Of a stretch of DNA of 64,000 bases, positions 17,695-25,960 are shown one piece after another; within the stretch, counting starts at the first letter, position 1; every line of letters starts with the position of its first letter. The position numbers and the translations under genes were made by a program. Origin of the DNA: Streptomyces sp. CB01373 (GTDB taxonomy: Bacteria > Actinomycetota > Actinomycetes > Streptomycetales > Streptomycetaceae); assembly GCF_002803075.1 (NCBI RefSeq), contig NZ_NNBK01000016.1, positions 67,271-131,270 on the forward strand, given 5' to 3'. Below the pieces are notes generated by a model. It was not told where the DNA came from, ran no database searches, and worked only from the letters and a program-made list of their open reading frames with translations.

Positions 17695-18981
17695 CTACTG
17701 GGCGGAGCGGAACCGCGGGAAGGCCGAGCGGCCCGCGTACACCGCGGCGTCGTCGAGGATCTCCTCGATGCGCAGCAGCTGGTTGTACTTGGCGACGCGC
17801 TCGGAGCGGGCCGGGGCGCCGGTCTTGATCTGGCCGCAGTTGGTGGCGACGGCCAGGTCGGCGATCGTGACGTCCTCGGTCTCGCCGGAGCGGTGGGACA
17901 TCATGCACTTGAAGCCGTTGCGCTGGGCCAGCTCGACGGCGTCCAGGGTCTCGGTGAGCGAACCGATCTGGTTCACCTTCACGAGCAGCGCGTTGGCGGC
18001 GCCCTCCTCGATGCCGCGGGCGAGACGCTCGGGGTTGGTGACGAACAGGTCGTCGCCGACGAGCTGGACCTTGTCGCCGAGCTTGTCGGTGATGACCTTC
18101 CAGCCGGCCCAGTCGTCCTCGAACAGCGGGTCCTCGATGGAGACGAGCGGGTAGGCGGCCACCAGCTCCTCGTAGTACTCGGTCATCTCCGCCGCGGAGC
18201 GGTCCTTGCCCTCGAAGAGGTACTTGCCGTCCTTGTAGAACTCGGAGGCGGCGACGTCGAGCGCGAGGGCGATCTGCTCGCCGGGCGCGTAGCCGGCCTC
18301 CTTGATCGCTTCGAGGATGAGGTCGAGGGCCTCGCGGTTGGAGCCGAGGTTCGGGGCGAAGCCGCCCTCGTCGCCCAGGCCGGTGGACAGGCCCTTGCTC
18401 TTCAGGACCTTCTTCAGGGTGTGATAGACCTCGGTGCCCCAGCGCAGGGCCTCGGAGAAGGACTCCGCGCCGATCGGGGCGATCATGAACTCCTGGATGT
18501 CCACGTTGGAGTCGGCGTGCGAGCCGCCGTTCAGGATGTTCATCATCGGCACCGGCAGCAGGTGCGCGTTCGGACCGCCCAGGTAGCGGAAGAGGGGGAG
18601 GTCCGAGGCCTCGGAGGCGGCGTGGGCGACGGCGAGGGAGACGCCGAGGATGGCGTTGGCGCCCAGCGAGCCCTTGTTGTCGGTGGCGTCCAGGTCGAAC
18701 ATGGCCTGGTCGATCAGGCGCTGCTCGGTGGCGTCGTAGCCGACGAGCTCCGGGCCGATCTGCTCGATCACGGCGAGGACGGCCTTCTCGACGCCCTTGC
18801 CCTGGTAGCGGTTGGGGTCGCCGTCACGGAGCTCGACGGCCTCGAAGGCGCCGGTGGAGGCGCCGGAGGGGACGGCGGCACGACCGGTGCTGCCGTCGTC
18901 GAGGCCGACCTCGACCTCGACCGTGGGGTTGCCTCGGGAGTCCAGGATTTCCCGGGCTACGACGACGTCGATGGACGGCAC
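17695..18981 (-). CDS. eno: enolase
   Basis: Converts 2-phosphoglycerate to phosphoenolpyruvate in glycolysis. GTG 18981 is preferred to ATG 18987 because GGAG is six bases before it and overlaps the ATG region too closely; it yields MPSIDVVVAREILDSRGNPT, about 428 residues. Visible motifs are GSHADSNVDIQEFM, GDEGGFAPNL, SIEDPLFEDDW, GDDLFVTNP, the catalytic lysine in LLVKVNQIGSLTET and the signature SHRSGETEDVTIADLAV. All metal ligands and the catalytic lysine are present. First gene of the cluster with divIC, DUF501 and ppx; a palindrome at 19100-19126 lies in its promoter region. Confidence 0.96.
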   Translation of the reverse strand: MPSIDVVVAREILDSRGNPTVEVEVGLDDGSTGRAAVPSGASTGAFEAVELRDGDPNRYQGKGVEKAVLAVIEQIGPELVGYDATEQRLIDQAMFDLDATDNKGSLGANAILGVSLAVAHAASEASDLPLFRYLGGPNAHLLPVPMMNILNGGSHADSNVDIQEFMIAPIGAESFSEALRWGTEVYHTLKKVLKSKGLSTGLGDEGGFAPNLGSNREALDLILEAIKEAGYAPGEQIALALDVAASEFYKDGKYLFEGKDRSAAEMTEYYEELVAAYPLVSIEDPLFEDDWAGWKVITDKLGDKVQLVGDDLFVTNPERLARGIEEGAANALLVKVNQIGSLTETLDAVELAQRNGFKCMMSHRSGETEDVTIADLAVATNCGQIKTGAPARSERVAKYNQLLRIEEILDDAAVYAGRSAFPRFRSAQ

Positions 18982-19099
18982 GAGCATCTCCTTCTGGGAT
19001 GTGACGCTGAAAGTGCGGGGCGTGAGCCCTGCGACTAGAGCCTAACCGTCCCGGGGCGGCGACCGGCCGACCGACCGCCTCATGGACAGAGTGACAGTA

Positions 19100-19126
19100 C
19101 CCTTTGTTCCTGTTCGGAACAAAGGG
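19100..19126. promoter_or_regulatory. A/T-rich palindrome upstream of eno
   Basis: CCCTTTGTTCC (19100-19110), loop TGTTC, GGAACAAAGGG (19116-19126): an 11-bp perfect stem 120 bases before eno. There is no T run on the minus strand, and rpfA already has its own terminator, so an operator is more likely than a terminator. Confidence 0.5.
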
Positions 19127-19165
19127 GAGGGGAATCTTCGGGAACGGGCCGGTGTGCGGGAGACG

Positions 19166-19212
19166 AAAAAAGCCCCGCCCCGGCGCGCAGGGGGGAACGC
19201 GCCGGGGCGGGG
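19166..19212 (-). terminator. Rho-independent terminator of rpfA
   Basis: CCCCGCCCCGGCGCG (19173-19187) pairs perfectly with 19198-19212. On the minus strand the stem is followed by a run of six T. Confidence 0.92.
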
Positions 19213-19238
19213 AGCCCGTGGAGGGCGGGGACGGGCCC

Positions 19239-19940
19239 TTACTTCAGGTGGAGCTGCTGGCCCGGGTAGATGAGGTCGGCGTTGTCGACGATGTCCTTGT
19301 TCAGCTCGAACAGCTTCTGCCAGCCGCCCTGGACGCCGTGGCGGGCGGCGATGGAGCTGAGGGTGTCGCCGGAGACCACCTTGTACTCGCCGTCGCCCTT
19401 CTCGACCTTCTTGCCGGTCGGCGTGGTGACGGTCCCGCTCGGGGCCGGACGCGTCGCGGAGCGGTTGGCGGCCTGCCGCTCGGTCGAGCGGGTGGTGGTG
19501 CTCTTGGCGGAGCTGCCGTTCGACGACGAAGACGACGACGAAGACGCGGGGGCGCTGCCCGTGTAGGCGGCGCCGGACAGGCCCTTGCCGCAGACCGGCC
19601 AGGCGCCCTTGCCCTGACCCGCGAGGACCTTCTCGGCGACGGCTATCTGCTGCGACTTGGAGGCCAGGTCGGCGCGCGACGCATAGGAGGTGCCGCCATA
19701 CCCGGCCCAGGTGGAGTTGGTGAACTGCAGGCCGCCGTAGAAGCCGTTGCCGGTGTTGATGGACCAGTTGCCACCGGACTCGCACCGCGCGACCGCGTCC
19801 CACTGGGAGGCCGTGGCGGCGGAGGCGTCGCCGACCGCCATCAGCGGGGCGGCGACCGCGGCGCCGGCGACACCGGCGAGCGCGACGACACGGGTGGTCC
19901 TGGACGGACGGCGGTGCTTGCCCTTGCTGGAGAACAGCAT
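19239..19940 (-). CDS. rpfA: resuscitation-promoting factor with LysM domain
   Basis: A secreted 233-residue muralytic enzyme. A Sec-type signal peptide (basic KGKHRRPSR, hydrophobic core VVALAGVAGAAVAAP, cleavage near ASA) precedes the Rpf lysozyme-like domain. Key residues are WDAVARCESGGNWSINTGN, containing the catalytic Glu, and FYGGLQFTNSTWAGYGG. A Ser-rich linker (TGSAPASSSSS) leads to a C-terminal LysM (YKVVSGDTLSSIAARHGV) that binds peptidoglycan. It cleaves cell wall during germination and outgrowth. In S. coelicolor this gene, next to eno, is called rpfA and is controlled by a c-di-AMP riboswitch, visible here upstream. Confidence 0.93.
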   Translation of the reverse strand: MLFSSKGKHRRPSRTTRVVALAGVAGAAVAAPLMAVGDASAATASQWDAVARCESGGNWSINTGNGFYGGLQFTNSTWAGYGGTSYASRADLASKSQQIAVAEKVLAGQGKGAWPVCGKGLSGAAYTGSAPASSSSSSSSNGSSAKSTTTRSTERQAANRSATRPAPSGTVTTPTGKKVEKGDGEYKVVSGDTLSSIAARHGVQGGWQKLFELNKDIVDNADLIYPGQQLHLK

Positions 19941-19954
19941 GGATGGATCCCCTC

Positions 19955-20130
19955 ACCGACGCCTGCGAGGTGAGCTGTCGGGTTCGGGCCGGTTGAGTTG
20001 CCCGGCCGTGCCTCGTACACGAGGCACGGCTCCACCCCTAGCCGCTCCGGTCAACTGCCCGGCGCGGCGCCTACCTTGGGTCCCCCGCTCCTGCCCACGG
20101 CGCTTGACGCGACGACTGTTCCCGTGCGGC
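19955..20130 (-). promoter_or_regulatory. ydaO-type c-di-AMP riboswitch in the rpfA leader
   Basis: On the minus strand the leader contains GGAGCGGGGGACCCAA (near 20075-20090). It also has a GC hairpin GCCGTGCCTCG/CGAGGCACGGC and then CCCGAACCCGACAGCTCACC running into TCGCAGGCGTC about 20-40 bases before the start codon. These blocks, in this order, are the hallmark of the ydaO/yuaA aptamer that binds cyclic di-AMP and generally switches expression off. Boundaries are approximate. The gap 19941-20294 also holds the promoter and the rpfC terminator. Confidence 0.92.
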
Positions 20131-20185
20131 CGCTGGCAGGATTCGGCGTTGCGGCAGCCGGGGCTCGCGGTGACGAGCGGTCACG

Positions 20186-20215
20186 ACCGTAGGCACGCGC
20201 TCCGCCGAACTCCAA
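20186..20215 (-). promoter_or_regulatory. putative rpfA promoter
   Basis: On the minus strand TTGGAG (20215-20210), an 18-base spacer and TACGGT (20191-20186) sit just upstream of the riboswitch. This would give a leader of roughly 240 bases. Confidence 0.5.
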
Positions 20216-20251
20216 AGACGATCAGGGCTTCTGAGACTCATCCCACACTTT

Positions 20252-20272
20252 CCCCGAATCGGGCATTCGGGG
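20252..20272 (-). terminator. short hairpin after rpfC
   Basis: CCCCGAAT (20252-20259), loop CGGGC, ATTCGGGG (20265-20272), followed on the minus strand by AAAGTG. It lies directly after the stop of the second Rpf gene. Confidence 0.55.
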
Positions 20273-20294
20273 CGAAGCGTGACGTGAACTCCCG

Positions 20295-21317
20295 CTACTT
20301 TTGGGGCGTTTCGGTAGGGACATTCAGGGTCTGACCGGCGGAGACGTGGTTCGGGTCGGACCCGATCGCGCCCTTGTTCGCGGCGTACAGCGCATCCCAT
20401 CCGCCGGGCACGCCAAGGGAGTCGGCGATGGACTCGAGGGAGTCGCCGGCGCGAACGGTGTAGGAGTCGCCGGCGCGTGCGGCGTGGCGGCCGGCGGAGG
20501 CGGCCGTGTGGTTGTCGACCAGGTTCTCGACGGCACTGCCGCCGCGGTGCCGTCCGCCACCCAGCGCCCCGGTGTCGACCAGGGCCGAACTGCCGCCGAC
20601 CTGCCAGGACTTGTCCGTGTCGCCCCGCTCCGGCGCGGCCGGGGGCGAGGTGTCGGGCGACTGGGACCCGCTCGCGGCGACATCGTGTGACGTGTCGGAC
20701 TTACCCGGCTTGCCCTTCTTGGCCGGCGAGGCCGGCGAGGACGGCGAGGGTGAGGACGTGGTGGGGGACTCGCCCGGGTAGTCGGAGGAGTCGGCCGAAC
20801 CGGGGTCGGTGTCCGACGAGCCGGACGAGTCGGCCGGCGTCTGTGACGAGTTCGACAGACCGAGGTCGCCGGTGAGCGACTTTCCGGAGGAGTTGGCGGA
20901 TCCGGTATCGCCCACTCCGGTGTCGACCTTCGCCGCCTCGGACTTCTCGCCGAGACCGGAGAGCAGCCCGCACGTCGGCCAGGCGCCGGGACCCTTGTCG
21001 GCGAGCACCTTCTCGGCCACGGCTATCTGCTGGGACCGGCTCGCCTGATCGGCGCTCAGCGCGTAGTCGAGGCCGCCGTACTTCTCCCAGTCGTCCTGCG
21101 TCATCTGCAGGCCGCCGTAGTAGCCGTTGCCGGCGTTGGAGCTCCAGGCGCCGCCGCTCTCGCACTTGGCCACCTTGTCCCAGGTGTTGCCGTCGGCCGC
21201 ACTGGCGGCGCCGGCGGCCATCAGCGGGATGGCGATGGCGGATCCGGTCACTCCAGCGGCGACGAGGAGGGCCGGAGCCTGACGGGGCCGACGGTGACGG
21301 CCGTTCCCGGAGAGCAT
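20295..21317 (-). CDS. rpfC: resuscitation-promoting factor with long linker and LysM domain
   Basis: A secreted 340-residue cell-wall hydrolase, second of two adjacent Rpf genes. ATG 21317 precedes a basic stretch (GRHRRPRQAP) and hydrophobic core, with cleavage near AASA. The Rpf domain has WDKVAKCESGGAWSSNAGN with the catalytic Glu, then YYGGLQMTQDDWEKYGG. A roughly 150-residue Ser/Asp/Pro linker follows, then a C-terminal LysM (YTVRAGDSLESIADSLGV). It differs from the rpfA product mainly in the linker length. No riboswitch precedes it, so the two genes should respond to different signals. The symbol follows the S. coelicolor naming as I recall it. Confidence 0.9.
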   Translation of the reverse strand: MLSGNGRHRRPRQAPALLVAAGVTGSAIAIPLMAAGAASAADGNTWDKVAKCESGGAWSSNAGNGYYGGLQMTQDDWEKYGGLDYALSADQASRSQQIAVAEKVLADKGPGAWPTCGLLSGLGEKSEAAKVDTGVGDTGSANSSGKSLTGDLGLSNSSQTPADSSGSSDTDPGSADSSDYPGESPTTSSPSPSSPASPAKKGKPGKSDTSHDVAASGSQSPDTSPPAAPERGDTDKSWQVGGSSALVDTGALGGGRHRGGSAVENLVDNHTAASAGRHAARAGDSYTVRAGDSLESIADSLGVPGGWDALYAANKGAIGSDPNHVSAGQTLNVPTETPQK

Positions 21318-21444
21318 ACGGAGACCTTTCGTGCGACAACGCTGACCGGCGTGGCGGCCGCGACTCGGCGCCACGCTGATGGGTGAAAGTAGCCGCTGAC
21401 GCTCGCTTGTCACAAGTTCATGCCGCACAGATCACGTGAAGATC

Positions 21445-21462
21445 ACACAGCTGACGCTGTGT
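21445..21462. repeat. small inverted repeat between P450 and rpfC genes
   Basis: ACACAGC TGAC GCTGTGT, 7-bp stem. Either operator of the rpfC promoter or part of a leader; position alone does not decide. Confidence 0.35.
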
Positions 21463-21538
21463 CATGTCCGGGCCGCCAGTGGGTAGGGGTGATGCGGCGG
21501 CAGGCGCCTTTTCCGGCCTTGTCCGGCTTCCCTCCGAC

Positions 21539-22825
21539 TTACCGACCAGGGGTGAACCGCACCGGCAGCGTCCGCAGTCCGCGCATGATGAGCCCGCCGC
21601 GCCAGCGCAAGTCGGCTGGATCCGCGTCCAGTTGAAGATCCGGAAGCCGGGTGAGGAGGGTGGCCAGCGCGGTCTGGCCCTCCAGACGGGCGAGCGGTGC
21701 GCCGAGGCAGTAGTGGATGCCGTGTCCGTAGCCGAGGTGTTGATTGTCACGTCGCCCGAGATCGAGGACGTCGGGGGCGTCGAACCTCTCCGGATCCCGG
21801 TCGGCGGCGGCGAGGACGACGAGGACCGGGTCGCCGGGGGCGATGTCCTGCCCGCCGATGGTGAGCGGCTCGGTGGCGTAGCGCCAGGTGGCCAGTTCCA
21901 CCGGTCCGTCGTAGCGCAGGAGTTCCTCCACGCCCGTCTCCAGCAGGCCGCTGTCCCCCTCGGCGAGGGACCGCTGGAGCCGGTCCCGCTGCTCGGGGTG
22001 GGTGAGCAGGGCGAAGGTGCCGTTGCCGATGAGGTTGACGGTGGTCTCGAAACCGGCGAACAGGAGAATGAAGGCCATGGCGGCGGCCTCGTTCTCGGTG
22101 AGGTGCTCGCCGTGGTCGGAGGCGCGGATGAGGGCGGAGATGAGGTCCTCGCCGGGGACGGGCTCCGCCGGCAGCGCCTCGCGCTTGCGGTGGATGAGCT
22201 CCGCGAGATAGCTGCGCATCTTCTTCACCGAGCGGGCGACTCCGCCGCGGGGGCTCTTGCCGTGGCGCCGGGGGTCCGTGGACTCCCCCCCGGGAAGATG
22301 CAGCATCATGCCTGCCCAGTCCCGGAAGTCGTCCTGGTCCTCGCGGGGGACGCCGAGCAGGTCGCAGATGGCGTAGATGGGCAGCGGGAAGGCGAACTCG
22401 CGGATGAGGTCGGCGGTGCCGCGTCCGGCGAACCCGTCGATGAGTCCCTCGGTCAGCTCCTGCACCCGCGGGGCGAACTCGGCGACGCGGCGCGGGGTGA
22501 ACGCCTTGCTGACCAGCCGGCGCAGCCGGGTGTGGTCCGGCGGGTCGATGTTCAGCAGGTGGGTCATCAGCTCGGCCTTGCGCTCGCCGGGGATGCCCGT
22601 CCTGCCCTTGGCGTGCGCGGGCTCGGCGTGATGCGCCGGGTTCTTGCTCAGCCGCTGGTCGGCCAGGGCCTGCCGGGCGTCGGCGTACCGGGTGACCAGC
22701 CAGGCCTCGACCCCGCTGGGGAGGCGGGTCCTGTGCACGGGGGCGTGCTCGCGCAGCCAGGCGTAGGCCGGGTAGGGGTCGCTCGCGAACTCCCAGGTGA
22801 ACAGGGTGGGTGGCTGGTCGTGCAT
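21539..22825 (-). CDS. cytochrome P450
   Basis: A soluble class I bacterial P450 of 428 residues. I-helix oxygen-binding motif FAGFETT, K-helix ELLR (ExxR) and heme loop YGHGIHYCLG with ligand Cys373 are all intact. The N-terminus (FTWEFASDPYPAYAWLR) and ADQRLSKNP are typical of the CYP107/105 families. In S. coelicolor the P450 at this position next to the rpf genes is, as I recall, CYP107U1, which is linked to sporulation. No ferredoxin gene is adjacent. The start has only a weak upstream purine tract, so the N-terminus could shift slightly. Confidence 0.92.
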   Translation of the reverse strand: MHDQPPTLFTWEFASDPYPAYAWLREHAPVHRTRLPSGVEAWLVTRYADARQALADQRLSKNPAHHAEPAHAKGRTGIPGERKAELMTHLLNIDPPDHTRLRRLVSKAFTPRRVAEFAPRVQELTEGLIDGFAGRGTADLIREFAFPLPIYAICDLLGVPREDQDDFRDWAGMMLHLPGGESTDPRRHGKSPRGGVARSVKKMRSYLAELIHRKREALPAEPVPGEDLISALIRASDHGEHLTENEAAAMAFILLFAGFETTVNLIGNGTFALLTHPEQRDRLQRSLAEGDSGLLETGVEELLRYDGPVELATWRYATEPLTIGGQDIAPGDPVLVVLAAADRDPERFDAPDVLDLGRRDNQHLGYGHGIHYCLGAPLARLEGQTALATLLTRLPDLQLDADPADLRWRGGLIMRGLRTLPVRFTPGR

Positions 22826-22890
22826 GGGGCCGACCCTAGCGCCGGGGCGTCCGCGCGGTGCAGTCGCGTACCGCGCGGCCGCTCAGGGCC

Positions 22891-23889
22891 TCAGTTGCCC
22901 TCCGTCTTTATGATCACGTCCCGGTAAGCGCGCGCCGCCGCGCGCAGGGCCGCCTCCGGGTCGACGCCCTCGGCCTCGGCACGGGCGGCCAGGGCCAGCA
23001 GTTCGTACCCGAAGCCCTCGCCCGCCGGGAGGGGGACGTCCAGGCCCGCCGTGCGGACCCGGGAGGCCAGCTTGGCGGCGAGGGCGAGGCCGGGCTGGCC
23101 GAGGGGGACGCCCTCGGTCACGGAGGTGCGCCGCTTCTCCTCGGCCTTGGTGCGCAGCCAGTGCGCCTTGACCTCTTCCGGGGTGGTGGCGGTCTCGTCG
23201 CCGAAGACGTGCGGGTGGCGGTGGATCAGCTTGGCGACGATGGTGCCGGCCACGTCGTCGATGGAGAACGGCTCCTCGGGGTCCTCCTCGGCGATACGGG
23301 CGTGGAAGACCACCTGGAGCAGGACGTCGCCCAGTTCCTCGCGCAGTTCCTCGCGGTCGCCGTCCTCGATCGCCTCGACCAGCTCGTACGCCTCCTCGAT
23401 GCCGTACTTGGCCAGGCCCTTGTGGGTCTGCCGGGACGACCAGGGGCACTCGGCGCGGATGCGGTCCATGACCTGGACGAGGTCGAGCAGGCGGGCGCCG
23501 GGCAGGTCGTAGGAGGCGGGCAGCAGTTCCAGCTCGGGCATCTGCACACGGCCGGATCCGGCCAGGCGGGCCAGTCCGTCGGTCAGGGCGGGCTCGCCCT
23601 CGCCGGTGGCCACGACGACGACCGTACGGCCGCCGGCGCACGCGGCCACCAGCTCCTCCGCGCTCGGCGCCGCCTCGTCCACGGCGGTGCCGGCCTCCCG
23701 CAGATACGGGAGCTGCGGATGCGCGCCGTCCGCGCACAGCACCCGGTCCGCCGACCGCAGTGCCTGCCAGGCGGGCCAGGACAGCAGTCCGGGGGCGACC
23801 CGGTGGCTGGTGGTGAGCAGGACGATCCGGCCCGGGGCCGCTGCGGAGGTGGTCGCGCTGGTGGTGTTCACGCTCCGAACGTAACGCAC
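22891..23889 (-). CDS. mazG: nucleoside triphosphate pyrophosphohydrolase MazG
   Basis: House-cleaning enzyme that hydrolyses (d)NTPs to monophosphates plus pyrophosphate. The 332-residue protein has an N-terminal methylase-like domain (about 1-125, VVVVATGEGEPALTDGL) and the MazG domain near residues 130-230. The domain carries CPWSSRQTHKGLAKYGIEE, then EAYELVEAI, then EELREELGDVLLQVVFHARI, giving the ExxE and ExxD magnesium ligands. The GTG start at 23889 is used, but an in-frame GTG at 23871 (MNTTSATT) is equally possible. The mazG-eno vicinity is conserved in actinobacteria. Confidence 0.9.
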   Translation of the reverse strand: MRYVRSVNTTSATTSAAAPGRIVLLTTSHRVAPGLLSWPAWQALRSADRVLCADGAHPQLPYLREAGTAVDEAAPSAEELVAACAGGRTVVVVATGEGEPALTDGLARLAGSGRVQMPELELLPASYDLPGARLLDLVQVMDRIRAECPWSSRQTHKGLAKYGIEEAYELVEAIEDGDREELREELGDVLLQVVFHARIAEEDPEEPFSIDDVAGTIVAKLIHRHPHVFGDETATTPEEVKAHWLRTKAEEKRRTSVTEGVPLGQPGLALAAKLASRVRTAGLDVPLPAGEGFGYELLALAARAEAEGVDPEAALRAAARAYRDVIIKTEGN

Positions 23890-24015
23890 GCGACTGAGGT
23901 CACCTTGAGTTGTCCACAGGCCGGGGGCTGCCCCCGGCCCGGTTGTCCACAGGCCCCGTTGTCCACAGTCCCGGCCGTCCGGCAGCCGGCCGCCCGGCGA
24001 CCGTCCGGCGTCCGG

Positions 24016-24663
24016 TCAGGTGGACTGCTGGTTCTGGGACGCCGAGACGTCCCGCAGCCACGGCGTCTTGGCGTTCACCAGGGTGCTCTTCTCGACGTCC
24101 CAGGTGCCGTAGCGCGGGTTGAGGTCGACGTGGAGGTCGGCGGAGGCCTCGGACAGCGCCTTCCAGAAGGCCGGCTGGCCGGCGTCGGTGTGCAGATGGG
24201 TCGCGAGCTTCTGGGCCTTCACCTGGAGGCGGAGGTTGTCGTCGAGGCGCTGCGGCGGCACCCCGTACCGCTGGAGCCAGGTGTCCTCGAGCGCCTTGGC
24301 GCCGCCCGCCTGCTGTTCGAGACCGGTGCGCAGCTGCTGGACCTCGCTGCGGCTGACGGTGAGGCCGGCGTTCCGGGCGGCGCGGTCGAGGACCCGGTCG
24401 AGCACCATCTGGTGCAGCGTGTCCCGGGTGAGCGTGCCGGTCGAGGCGACGGCCTGCTGGTACTGCGCCTCGTCCGGCACCGCGGCCCGCTGCGCCTCGC
24501 GCACCTCGCTCACCCGGCTCTGCAACTGCCCGAAGGTGATCCGCTGGCCGCCGACCACGGCCGCCGCGCCCGGATGCGCGTCGCTTCCACAGGCGGTGAG
24601 CAGGGGTGCCGCCGCGAGGAGCGCGGCGGACAGGACGAGCGCGGTGCGACGGCGGCGGTGCAA
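24016..24663 (-). CDS. lipoprotein with SurA-like N-terminal domain
   Basis: An envelope lipoprotein of 215 residues. The start is a TTG at 24663 because GGGAGG lies five bases upstream and it places MHRRRRTALVLS directly before the hydrophobic core and lipobox LTAC. Upstream in-frame ATG codons give an implausible Arg/Pro-rich extension. The mature part resembles the SurA chaperone N-terminal domain: VVGGQRITFGQLQSRVSEV, then helical MVLDRVLDRAARNAGLTVSR. There is no peptidyl-prolyl isomerase domain. A probable periplasm-equivalent chaperone or foldase relative; transcribed toward mazG with a 126-base gap. Confidence 0.85.
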   Translation of the reverse strand: MHRRRRTALVLSAALLAAAPLLTACGSDAHPGAAAVVGGQRITFGQLQSRVSEVREAQRAAVPDEAQYQQAVASTGTLTRDTLHQMVLDRVLDRAARNAGLTVSRSEVQQLRTGLEQQAGGAKALEDTWLQRYGVPPQRLDDNLRLQVKAQKLATHLHTDAGQPAFWKALSEASADLHVDLNPRYGTWDVEKSTLVNAKTPWLRDVSASQNQQST

Positions 24664-24901
24664 GGAAACCTCCCGTGGTGGAGATTGCTTCGACAGGTGC
24701 GGCGCGCAGCGCCTCCACCAGGGGTGGTGGTCGGGCGACGGGCGGGCGCACAAAGTCTTGCGGTGATCGATAGTAGGCAGCGGCCGGGCTCCGGCCAACC
24801 CATTCGACCAACGATTCACCACGACTTCGGGCACCGTCGCTCAGGGGGAGGACCGACACGGCGTCCGGCGAGGGGGAAACGCGTGACGGAACCCGGCAGG
24901 A

Positions 24902-25732
24902 TCAGCCGGTGATGGCGACCGGGGCGTCCCACCAGTCGCGGTCGACGGTGATCGTGACGCCGCCGCGCGTCTCCTTGCTGTTGACCATGTACTGGTGGGC
25001 GCGGCTGTGGTCGGTGAACTGGGTGGCGCCCCAGGGCCAGTCGGTGGTGGTGGTCTCCTTGCCGTCCCAGAGGGCGTACCAGAGGTTGCCCGGCAGGTCG
25101 GTCTTGTTGGTCGCGGTGGCGATGGCCTTGGCGCTGGAGCTGGTGAAGCCGTAGTAGCCGGCGCGGTAGGTCTTGTCGCGCAGCACCTTGTCGAAGGCGC
25201 GGACGTAGGTGAGCACGGCGTCGTTGCACGCCTTGTCGGTGATGTCGTACGGCTCCATGTCGAGGTAGACCGGGCTGCCCGCCTTCATGCCGAGCGCGGA
25301 GGCCTTGGCCACCGCGTCCTTGGCGTCGGCGGTGCCGAGGGAGGCGGCGGTCGCGGCGGTGAGCCGCTCGGGGTTGGCGCTCTTCTGGCAGGGCGGCTGG
25401 GCCCCGACGTACAGCGGGATGAGCTTCCAGCCCTGGGAGCTGACGGACTTCACCCAGGAGGCGGTGAGGTTGGGCTGGGCGCAGCCGCGGTTCTTGCCGC
25501 CGATGTAGACGGCGGCGGCGCCGTAGTACTTGTCGGTGCGCCAGGCGTTCATGGCGCTCAGCGAGGGCGCCGTGCAGGTGTCGAAGGCCCGGCCGGTGAA
25601 GGTCTTCTGGGCGGGCCAGGCGGTGGCCGCCATGGACGTCTGGGCCGCGATCCCGGCGCCGGCGACGACGACGGCCCCGGCCGCCGCCCATGTGATGTAC
25701 CTGCGCTTCTTCGATTGCCGGTGCTCGGCCAT
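24902..25732 (-). CDS. secreted DUF1906 (glycoside-hydrolase-like) protein
   Basis: A secreted 276-residue protein. ATG 25732 follows a G-rich site; an Arg/Lys-rich N-terminus (QSKKRRYI) and hydrophobic core (WAAAGAVVVAGAGIAAQ) form a signal peptide. The mature domain begins FTGRAFDTCTAPSLSAMNAW and includes YIGGKNRGCAQPN, LIPLYVGAQPPC and the acidic VYLDMEPYD, which is a DxE pair on a TIM-barrel strand. This is the DUF1906/Rv2525c-like family thought to act on cell wall or glycans. No activity has been established for this member. Its promoter region faces the lipoprotein gene at 25961. Confidence 0.88.
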   Translation of the reverse strand: MAEHRQSKKRRYITWAAAGAVVVAGAGIAAQTSMAATAWPAQKTFTGRAFDTCTAPSLSAMNAWRTDKYYGAAAVYIGGKNRGCAQPNLTASWVKSVSSQGWKLIPLYVGAQPPCQKSANPERLTAATAASLGTADAKDAVAKASALGMKAGSPVYLDMEPYDITDKACNDAVLTYVRAFDKVLRDKTYRAGYYGFTSSSAKAIATATNKTDLPGNLWYALWDGKETTTTDWPWGATQFTDHSRAHQYMVNSKETRGGVTITVDRDWWDAPVAITG

Positions 25733-25856
25733 CCCCACCCCTGTTGTCGTGTACGCGCGTGTTGCACGTGTGCGGAGGCACGCTAGCCGACGGAACCTCC
25801 ACGACCCGAAAAGCGATCGCCTCACAGGGCACAAGAATCACACAAGACGCCGTAAA

Positions 25857-25868
25857 AACACGCGTGTT
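25857..25868. promoter_or_regulatory. palindrome in divergent promoter region
   Basis: AACACGCGTGTT, a perfect 12-base palindrome between two divergent secreted-protein genes. A related ACGCGCGTGTTGCACGT stretch lies near 25755-25770. Possible shared operator. Confidence 0.35.
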
Positions 25869-25960
25869 GTCCCCGACCGCAACCGGTCCGGTCTCCTCGG
25901 GCGTCATAGGGTCCGCTCGCCACGCCTCTGTGGCGGCCCCAACCCCAGAAAGCACCTCGC

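Noticed and set aside
20295..21428. Second Rpf gene tested for a riboswitch upstream
   Set aside because: The sequence 21318-21480 has none of the ydaO motif blocks; only small inverted repeats.
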